Source of the DNA: an uncultured Opitutales bacterium
GTDB lineage: Bacteria; Verrucomicrobiota; Verrucomicrobiia; Opitutales; UBA2995
Reading direction: 5' to 3'
Length of the DNA: 11,020 bases
Assembly (NCBI GenBank): GCA_937920335.1
Contig: CALGUT010000718.1
Location: 1-11,020, forward strand
Shown here one piece after another: positions 1 to 6,181 of the stretch. Every line of letters begins with the position of its first letter. The stretch's first letter is position 1. Under the pieces are notes generated by a model. That model worked only from the letters and a program-made list of their open reading frames with translations. It was not told the origin of the DNA and did not search any database. The translations under genes and the position numbers were made by a program.

Positions 1-2
1 CA

Positions 3-194
3 ATAGCATCGGGTTGTGATCATATCGATCATGTGAGCACTCAGGTAGTCTATGCTGTTACCGTTATGGTAATCGCAGCTGTTACGGGTTATCTGGCGAT
101 TGGTGCGGGATTTCCTTTGTGGACCTTCTTTCTTCTTTTTCCACTTATAACGGTTGGTCTTTTGTTCTTAATTGGAAAAAAAGTCGTCAATTAA
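3..194 (+). CDS. C-terminal end of a probable NhaC-type Na+/H+ antiporter (partial, 5' end outside window)
   Basis: An open frame enters from the left edge and ends at TAA 192-194, giving 63 visible residues. It starts with the polar stretch SGCDHIDHVSTQ, followed by two hydrophobic segments (about residues 16-38 and 41-58) and a short basic tail ending KKVVN. A C-D-H-I-D-H-V-x-T-Q stretch just before the last two membrane helices resembles the C-terminus of NhaC-family sodium/proton antiporters as I remember them. That would make this an inner-membrane ion exchanger for sodium and pH homeostasis, which suits a marine organism. The family call rests on this short tail only; that it is a polytopic membrane protein is safer. 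The next gene begins 48 nt downstream on the same strand, with no convincing terminator between. Confidence 0.6.
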   Translation: MASGCDHIDHVSTQVVYAVTVMVIAAVTGYLAIGAGFPLWTFFLLFPLITVGLLFLIGKKVVN

Positions 195-242
195 TCGACA
201 GTTATTGAATCTTTCAGGGCTTTGGGCCTCGTATAGTTAAGT

Positions 243-1394
243 ATGCATATCATGTGGAAAACGGGATTGGCGTTTCTAGGGGTACTCCTAGTCGCTTGGC
301 TTGCTTGGATTCAGTTGTCCAAGCAGGATTCCCTTTTAGATGAAGTCGTAGACTCAAGTGATTCACATATGCTTCACAAAGACGTTGGAAACTTAGGAGA
401 TGGAGCGGTTACAGATCAAGGTAGTGCGCAAACGGCGATTGAAGTACGTATGTTGTCTGAACTGGATCGACTGAAGACTGTGAACGGAGAATCTGCTGGT
501 CAGGCTGTTATTCAGGACCTTTTCTCTTGGTTAAGGAATGAAGAATCGCTTGCGGTGGCTTCAGCCATAGAGTCAGTGCTCTTGTCGAGAGTAGATGGTT
601 TCGCATTCGGTCGTTTTTCTCCAAGTGCGAATGGTTTTTTAGATACTTATCCTACGTTTCGAACTGCGCTTCTAGATATATTGGAAGAACTCGATCCAGG
701 ACGTGCGGTAGCAGTCGGTAAAGATATTTTGAATACATCAGCAAGTGCCGATGAGTGGGCAATCTCTCTGCGGACCTTATCCAAACATGCCTCAGTTCCT
801 GAAGATAAGCGTTTCCTGGAAAGCAAAGTCTCAGAGCTGCTCGAAATGGGGGCCTGGTTGGAAGAACCCTCCTTTGGTTATCTTCATGCGTTTGATGCGG
901 CAGTAGCGGGTGGCCAGTTATCAGGTATTGCGCGTTTGGGGGAGCTTGTAGCGAATCCGCCCAACCGTGCGATCGCCCATGCAGCAACCATCTCTGTTGA
1001 TCGGTTTTTCCAAATACATGCTTCGGTCGGTACTGACTATTTGGTCAGGACTCCAGAGTTTCTGGAGAATGAACCCGGATTTCGGGCGACGTTGGTCGCC
1101 AGAGTAAATCCTATGGACGTTGAAGGTATAAATCTCGTGGAAAACTATTTGGAGAATCAGTCGATTAGTGGCGCTGAAAAGAGAACCTTCATTTCAAGTT
1201 TCCCCAACTTTAATTCAACATATTCCCATAATTTGATAACGGGCTCGCTCCTATACTCCCGGTCAGATATGCGGGAGCGTAGCATTGCGGCTTATGATCG
1301 AATGTCGTCATGGCTAGCTGAAAATCAGTATCCAGAGTTTGAGGACGAAATCGCCAGTGCAGTCAATCGATTGGCATCAATTTGGAAGCTTTAA
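243..1394 (+). CDS. Membrane-anchored helical protein of unknown function
   Basis: 383 residues that I do not recognise as a named family. Residues 4-25 form one hydrophobic segment followed by a polar, acidic linker (about 26-65), so the protein looks like a signal-anchored or inner-membrane-tethered protein with the bulk in the periplasm. The rest is rich in Leu, Ala and Glu with helix-like periodicity and no cysteines, suggesting an alpha-helical, HEAT- or TPR-like scaffold; this is an impression, not a domain hit. The ATG at 243 is taken as start; the ATG at 252 is equally possible, and neither has a clear Shine-Dalgarno sequence. The next gene, a secreted protease, starts 5 nt after this stop, so the two are very probably co-transcribed and the helical protein may assist, anchor or restrain the protease. 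Confidence 0.75.
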   Translation: MHIMWKTGLAFLGVLLVAWLAWIQLSKQDSLLDEVVDSSDSHMLHKDVGNLGDGAVTDQGSAQTAIEVRMLSELDRLKTVNGESAGQAVIQDLFSWLRNEESLAVASAIESVLLSRVDGFAFGRFSPSANGFLDTYPTFRTALLDILEELDPGRAVAVGKDILNTSASADEWAISLRTLSKHASVPEDKRFLESKVSELLEMGAWLEEPSFGYLHAFDAAVAGGQLSGIARLGELVANPPNRAIAHAATISVDRFFQIHASVGTDYLVRTPEFLENEPGFRATLVARVNPMDVEGINLVENYLENQSISGAEKRTFISSFPNFNSTYSHNLITGSLLYSRSDMRERSIAAYDRMSSWLAENQYPEFEDEIASAVNRLASIWKL

Positions 1395-1399
1395 TTGAA

Positions 1400-4300
1400 A
1401 TGCGGAAGACTAAATATTGTTTGATTCTCACGATCCTTTTAGGTGGTCTCCGGTTTACGTCGGCGGAGTCAGAACCATTGGATCCAGCACTGGTTAATGA
1501 TGCGCCGTACGTGTACGCGGGTAGAGTTTTTGCTGGAAACTCGGAATTCAGTGGATTGAGTTCTGGTAGTGGTACTGCTGTTGGGCCTGGGATCGTCCTG
1601 ACTGCGGCTCATGTGTATTGGACAGAGGCTTGGGAAGATGGATCACTACCGGAAGGCGCTTCACCTTGGCGAGCCTATCAACGTTGGCACCCGACTGCAT
1701 CTACTTCCTCAAGCGAATCTTTTGACAATGTTGCCTCGATCGTGAGTTTGGCGGGATACGATGATGTGCTACATGAGTACGACGAGAATCGTGGGGATGG
1801 CACCTCTCCGTTTGAAGCATTCAATCGGGATTCGCTGATACTAATATTTAGTGACGACGCTCCCACGGCCAATGGGGTTATACCGATTCATCCGCGCGCC
1901 GCGGAGTCCGGATATCTGGGCGAAAAAAGCTTTTTCGAAGTTGTTGGATATCCGTCTGCGAAATATAGTGGCTCAGACTCCCGTAAGTGGGTCATGCATA
2001 GGACTAATGAGCGAGAGAGGATTACGGTTAGTAAGGTGCCTTCAATCGTCTATGATGCTGGCTACTCTTTTGAAAACCGGCTCTACCTGGGGGGCGATCC
2101 ACTCGATAGTTATGCGGGCAATAGCGGAGGTCCTGTGGTTGCTCGTTCCGGAGAAGAAGAGCTTTGGTTGCTCGTTGGTGTATATGTGGGTTCTGGGGCG
2201 CTGTTCCGAGGATTCGATGATGAATTGCTCAGTATGATCGATGCTGCGTCAATACTCCAAATTGAAGACAAAAGTACGCAATTTCGTTTCGCCGCGGCAG
2301 AGTATACGGTTGGAGAGGGAGACGGACCTGTCGAAGTCCTTGTTGAGAGACTAGGGGATGGCGTCGGAGCCGCTTCATTGGAATTAGAGATTGTTGATAC
2401 CACTCCCGGAGCCGGCCGTGATTTTACCCATAGCTACGATTTACGATGGGCTGATGGGGATCTTACTTCAAAAAGTATTCTGATAGAGGCGCCCGAAGAC
2501 GAACTCCGAGAGGGTAAAGAAACTCATTTGCTGTATTTGAAATCGGATAACCTCGAGTTGTTGTCTGCACCTGATTCGGCGCTTATTACGGTTGAAGATA
2601 ACGACCTGAATGGACCGTTAGACAAGTGGACGATCATTGATGAGGTGGGAGCGGTTGACTACAGCGAGGTTGTTTTTGCAGAAGGCGTGTTCGTAAGCGT
2701 CGGAGTCACGAATGCGATATCCTGGTCACCTGACTATGAAGATGTGGAGGTGGTTGAGTTCCCTGACTTGAATCGTTTGTTTCAATTAACTTATGCAAAA
2801 GGTCTGTTTATTGGAAGTGGTGATGGCCCCACGCTTATCGTCTCAGAGAACGGTCGAGAATGGGAAACGGTGCGGTTGCCATCCTCCATCAGCGTGTTCT
2901 CCACACAATACGGACACAGTACATTTGTGGCAGTTGGAGGAATCGACGCTGGCTCCTTTAGTCAGGGCGAAGTATGGGTCTCCAAGGACGCGAGAAGCTG
3001 GACAAAGGCCTACGACGAACAGCACGAACGCTTTGATGATGTCGAGTTCGGGAATGGGATATTTTTAGCCCGTGCGGGAACTGAGTTTTATGCTTCAAAT
3101 GATGGTCTCAGTTGGAATCAAGTCGAAACTACTGGCTTGTCGGGGATTCCCAGTGATATTGAGTTTGGGGCTGGTGTATTCGTAAACGTTGGACAATTGG
3201 GAGGTATTTATATCTCTGAAGACGGAGCGGATTGGACGCTTGTAAGGCAGCCGGATGAAGAGGCCTTTTATGGTGTTGGATATCGAAATGGCTATTTCGT
3301 CGCTACCGGCATCTCCGGAAAATTATCAACCTCTTCAGACGGCGGCTTAACCTGGATAGATCGTATCCCGGATACCGATGAGAGTATTTGGCATGGAATA
3401 GCCGCTGCAGGAAAAATGACAGTGATCGGAAACAACGGCTTACTGATGACTTCTGATTTACCTGGGTATTTCGATTTCTTATTTGAACCGGTGAGTCAGG
3501 ATATATTGGAGGGAGAGGATGCAGATTTCTTCGCCGAATTTATCAGTTCCGAAGATGGTCCTTACACGCTGCAGTGGGAGAAGGACGGAGAACCATTGGT
3601 GGGGGAAACCTCAAATACACTGACGGTTGCAGCTGTCGGGCGCGTTGATGAAGGCGAATACCGATTAGTAGTGTCTGGGGACGGAACCTCCTATTCGAGT
3701 GCGATTGCCGTTTTGCAAATCGAGACACTGATTAATGCGCCCGGAAATTTTAAAGCGAGTACTACTACAAGCCGGGGAGTTGCGCTGTCGTGGGAAGATA
3801 CATCCTCGGGTGAGGATGGTTTTCTTATCGAGCGAAGAGTTGGAGAAACGGGCCTGTGGACGATGGTTGCGACAGTCGATCAAAATGCGACGCGCTACAC
3901 CGATCGGAACCTCGTTCCGAATACAAGCTATGATTATCGTATTTCTCCCGTTTCTGATGAGATTGTAGCTTTGATTAGTAGCTCTACGGTTACCACATTG
4001 CCCGCCACGAATATGGTGAATCTCTCTACCCGAGGGCTGGTTGGAACTGGTGATGAGGTTATGATTGGAGGATTTACGGTGCCTCAGGGAACTGAAATGA
4101 CGCTTTACATTCGAGGATTGGGACCGAGTCTTCAGGGTAGTGGGATCGTCAATACGATCAGTAATCCTCAGTTGAGATTGGTGCCCGCTTCGGGGTCTGG
4201 TGACGGCAGTTCCGAGATTGTAAATCAAGACTGGATGGACGCAGAGAACCTAGCCTCAATATTGGCGACCAATTTTACGCCTCCTGATGAGCGCGAGAGT

Positions 4301-4792
4301 GCTATGCTGGTTACGCTGGCTCCAGGGGGCTATACGATAATTCTGAGCAGTGAAGAGGAAGAGCCATCAGGAATCGGGATGATCGAAATTTATGATGCGA
4401 CTGAAGGGTGTGATAGTTGTCGTCTGACAAACCTCTCCACCAGGGCAGTTGTTTCAACGGGTAATGAACTTATGATCGGAGGACTTGTGATCGGAGGCAG
4501 TGCAGAAAAGCAAGTTTTCGTACGGGCGTTGGGTGCGACCCTTCCGGGAGTTAGCTCCGTATTGAGTGATCCTGTTTTAAAGATGGTTACGGGTGGCGGG
4601 GACGAGCTCGTTAATGACGACTGGGTAGACTCCGTAAACGTGGATCTTATTAGAAGTTTTGGATTACCATTTCAATCGGATCAAGAACCCGGAGAGGTGT
4701 ATCAGTTGACCAACGGAACCTATACGTTTCAGATTTCAGGTAAGGATGGTCAGACAGGCGTCGCTCTGTTGGAGATATTCGAATCTGAATAA
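1400..4792 (+). CDS. Secreted multidomain trypsin-like serine protease (Calx-beta, Asp-box propeller, Ig, Fn3, tandem C-terminal domains)
   Basis: 1130 residues from ATG 1400. Residues 1-23 are a signal peptide with likely cleavage after TSA. A chymotrypsin-fold protease follows (about 35-285) with a complete apparent triad: His71 in LTAAHVY, Asp144 in NRDSLIL and Ser242 in GNSGGP. Next come a Calx-beta-like domain (about 294-402, ending VEDND), a region of Asp-box motifs (about 410-690; VSENGREW, VSKDARSW, ASNDGLSW, ISEDGADW, SSDGGLTW) expected to fold as a beta-propeller, an Ig-like domain (about 693-774, with LQWEKDGEPL and DEGEYRLVV), a fibronectin III domain (about 778-868), and two copies of a domain starting NLSTRG (873) and NLSTRA (1011). 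The mature chain has only two cysteines, in CDSC (1004-1007) between the two repeats. No LPXTG or PEP-CTERM tail is visible. An in-frame TTG at 1382 would add six residues before the signal peptide; I prefer the ATG because it directly precedes MRKTK and has GGAAG at 1384-1388. Domain calls are from motifs; the natural substrate is unknown. Confidence 0.9.
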   Translation: MRKTKYCLILTILLGGLRFTSAESEPLDPALVNDAPYVYAGRVFAGNSEFSGLSSGSGTAVGPGIVLTAAHVYWTEAWEDGSLPEGASPWRAYQRWHPTASTSSSESFDNVASIVSLAGYDDVLHEYDENRGDGTSPFEAFNRDSLILIFSDDAPTANGVIPIHPRAAESGYLGEKSFFEVVGYPSAKYSGSDSRKWVMHRTNERERITVSKVPSIVYDAGYSFENRLYLGGDPLDSYAGNSGGPVVARSGEEELWLLVGVYVGSGALFRGFDDELLSMIDAASILQIEDKSTQFRFAAAEYTVGEGDGPVEVLVERLGDGVGAASLELEIVDTTPGAGRDFTHSYDLRWADGDLTSKSILIEAPEDELREGKETHLLYLKSDNLELLSAPDSALITVEDNDLNGPLDKWTIIDEVGAVDYSEVVFAEGVFVSVGVTNAISWSPDYEDVEVVEFPDLNRLFQLTYAKGLFIGSGDGPTLIVSENGREWETVRLPSSISVFSTQYGHSTFVAVGGIDAGSFSQGEVWVSKDARSWTKAYDEQHERFDDVEFGNGIFLARAGTEFYASNDGLSWNQVETTGLSGIPSDIEFGAGVFVNVGQLGGIYISEDGADWTLVRQPDEEAFYGVGYRNGYFVATGISGKLSTSSDGGLTWIDRIPDTDESIWHGIAAAGKMTVIGNNGLLMTSDLPGYFDFLFEPVSQDILEGEDADFFAEFISSEDGPYTLQWEKDGEPLVGETSNTLTVAAVGRVDEGEYRLVVSGDGTSYSSAIAVLQIETLINAPGNFKASTTTSRGVALSWEDTSSGEDGFLIERRVGETGLWTMVATVDQNATRYTDRNLVPNTSYDYRISPVSDEIVALISSSTVTTLPATNMVNLSTRGLVGTGDEVMIGGFTVPQGTEMTLYIRGLGPSLQGSGIVNTISNPQLRLVPASGSGDGSSEIVNQDWMDAENLASILATNFTPPDERESAMLVTLAPGGYTIILSSEEEEPSGIGMIEIYDATEGCDSCRLTNLSTRAVVSTGNELMIGGLVIGGSAEKQVFVRALGATLPGVSSVLSDPVLKMVTGGGDELVNDDWVDSVNVDLIRSFGLPFQSDQEPGEVYQLTNGTYTFQISGKDGQTGVALLEIFESE

Positions 4793-5659
4793 TCAAAGCT
4801 GTTTGAGAAGCTGTTTAACGGTCTGCTGTGCCTGTCTTCCGTAGCCACCTCCGAATAAGTAATAATGGTTCAGCTCGTGGTATAGGTTATATAAGCGCTT
4901 TCGTGCTTCGTAGCCTCTGTCCAGAGGTAACACCCGGTTATAGGAGTCATAAAACATCTTTGAGAACCCACCGAACATTTCTGTAAAAGCTATATCCGCT
5001 TCGCGGTCGCCGTAGTAGCAAGCAGGATCGAAAATCACGGGAGCGCCATCAAGATCAACGCCGATGTTACCACCCCAGAGGTCACCGTGAAGAAGGGAGG
5101 GTTTCGGCGTATAGTGTTCGAAGAATCCGGCAAGGTTTTCTAGTAAGATCTGTCCTCCGTTCAGGGTCAGTCCCTTCGATTGACATAGCGCTATTTGGTG
5201 CTCGATTCGGTGCGTTTTAAAAAATGTTATCCAGCTATCTTCGGTTGCATTCGACTGCTCCGTCTTTCCTATATAATTGTCACAGAACCAACCAAATTGC
5301 GGATGGGTTGCCTGATGCATCTTTGCCAGTTGTTCTCCGAGGAGTTGCATGCCCGTTTCGGAGCTTTCTTGCATCGGTATGTATTCGAGTATTAGCACGG
5401 CGCGATCCCGTATAGCAGAAACGTGTAGGCATTTGGGGGCACGAATAGACTGGGATTCTGTAATCGCCTGGAGACTCTTAGCCTCAGTTCGAAACATACT
5501 TAAACTATCAATCGAGTTTGTCTTTACAAAAAACGGTCCACAGTCCGTTTGAAGTTTGTAACTGCTGTTGATGCAACCGCCACTGACACTTTGATGGCTC
5601 AAATAGGTGATTTTCTTACCAACAGTGCCGGAAAGACTTTCACAGATTTGGGGCCACAT
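4793..5659 (-). CDS. Fructosamine/ketosamine 3-kinase family protein
   Basis: 288 residues, the usual length of the fructosamine-3-kinase family (aminoglycoside phosphotransferase/protein-kinase-like fold, cytoplasmic). Visible landmarks: Lys46 in FFVKT (likely ATP-binding lysine), EYIPM (93-96, hinge), the catalytic loop HGDLWGGN with Asp193 and Asn198, the metal-binding Asp211 in IFDPACYYGDREAD, and the family-typical tail LNHYYLFGGGYGR (263-275). Members phosphorylate the 3-position of ketosamines, so that the sugar adduct falls off glycated amines; many bacterial members prefer ribulosamines or erythrulosamines over fructosamines. It is the second gene of an operon: the LMW-PTP gene ends 7 nt upstream. 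Its stop codon directly abuts that of the convergent protease gene (4792/4793). No Shine-Dalgarno sequence precedes the ATG. Family call is firm; substrate is inferred from the family. Confidence 0.93.
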   Translation of the reverse strand: MWPQICESLSGTVGKKITYLSHQSVSGGCINSSYKLQTDCGPFFVKTNSIDSLSMFRTEAKSLQAITESQSIRAPKCLHVSAIRDRAVLILEYIPMQESSETGMQLLGEQLAKMHQATHPQFGWFCDNYIGKTEQSNATEDSWITFFKTHRIEHQIALCQSKGLTLNGGQILLENLAGFFEHYTPKPSLLHGDLWGGNIGVDLDGAPVIFDPACYYGDREADIAFTEMFGGFSKMFYDSYNRVLPLDRGYEARKRLYNLYHELNHYYLFGGGYGRQAQQTVKQLLKQL

Positions 5660-5666
5660 AGCTGGT

Positions 5667-6146
5667 CTAGAGAGTCTGAAGTCCTTGGATATGTTCTAGG
5701 AGTTTCTCGCATCCGGCTTCTACCATATCGAGGACGATATCAAACCCACGGTGCCCTCCATAATAAGGATCAGGTACTTCCGGTGGGTTTTCTGGGTTAA
5801 TGAAATGACCGAACAGCATAATTTGGGCGCGCGAATCAGTGGGCGTGGCGGCCTCTAAATCGGCCTGATTCTGGTGATCCATCGCGAGGATGAGATCAAA
5901 AGTTTCAAAATCACTCGTTCGGTATTTCCGAGATTGTCCGAAAAACAGAATCGAGCGACGCGCACCGGCAGAACTCATACGAGAATCGGGCGCGTGCCCG
6001 GCATGGGTGCTGATCGTTCCGGCAGAATCGCAATGGATACGATCTGACAGACCTTGAGCGTCAATATGTTTTTGAAAGACGCAGTGAGCGGCTGGAGATC
6101 GGCATATATTTCCCCAGCAAACGAACAAAACTTTAAAAGAATCCAT
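5667..6146 (-). CDS. Low-molecular-weight protein-tyrosine-phosphatase family protein
   Basis: 159 residues, normal for LMW-PTPs. The P-loop signature C-x5-R-S lies at the N-terminus as VCWGNICRSP, with nucleophile Cys10 and Arg16; Cys15 next to the arginine and Trp11 (often Leu or Met) are also visible. Ser41 in DSAGT is the family's D-S-A-G motif, and the general acid Asp126 sits in PDPYYGG, so the active site looks complete. Such cytoplasmic enzymes hydrolyse phosphotyrosine, and some family members have been reported to remove phosphate from ribulosamine 5-phosphates on glycated protein. It is first in an operon with the fructosamine kinase (7-nt gap), which favours the latter role here. 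There is no capsule or tyrosine-kinase gene nearby to suggest a Wzb-like role. Its start is 35 nt from the divergent histidine kinase start. Confidence 0.93.
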   Translation of the reverse strand: MDSFKVLFVCWGNICRSPAAHCVFQKHIDAQGLSDRIHCDSAGTISTHAGHAPDSRMSSAGARRSILFFGQSRKYRTSDFETFDLILAMDHQNQADLEAATPTDSRAQIMLFGHFINPENPPEVPDPYYGGHRGFDIVLDMVEAGCEKLLEHIQGLQTL

Positions 6147-6181
6147 GATTGAGAAGGGTTATTTTTGGTTAAACTGAGGTC

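Noticed and set aside
205..237. Possible promoter TTGAAT / TATAGT before the helical-protein gene
   Set aside because: The spacing is 21 nt, too long for a normal sigma-70 promoter, and the -10-like box ends only 5 nt before the ATG.
194..242. Terminator after the antiporter fragment
   Set aside because: Only a 4-bp stem (GTCG/CGAC) around the stop and no stem followed by a T run could be found.
652..987. 111-codon minus-strand open frame inside the helical-protein gene
   Set aside because: Composition rich in His, Arg and Pro without any motif; opposite a longer frame with a membrane anchor and close coupling to the next gene.
1382..1399. TTG at 1382 as start of the protease, overlapping the upstream gene
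   Set aside because: The ATG at 1400 directly precedes a standard signal peptide (MRKTK then a hydrophobic core) and has GGAAG upstream; the six extra residues add an acidic stretch before the basic N-region.
3665..4228. 187-codon open frame on the minus strand inside the protease gene
   Set aside because: It lies opposite a clearly coding region with recognisable domains, and its translation is low in hydrophobic periodicity and shows no motif. It is a shadow of the real gene.
4797..4815. Direct repeat AGCTGTTT near the convergent junction, considered as a site or terminator
   Set aside because: It encodes the repeated Lys-Gln-Leu at the C-terminus of the kinase and forms no hairpin.
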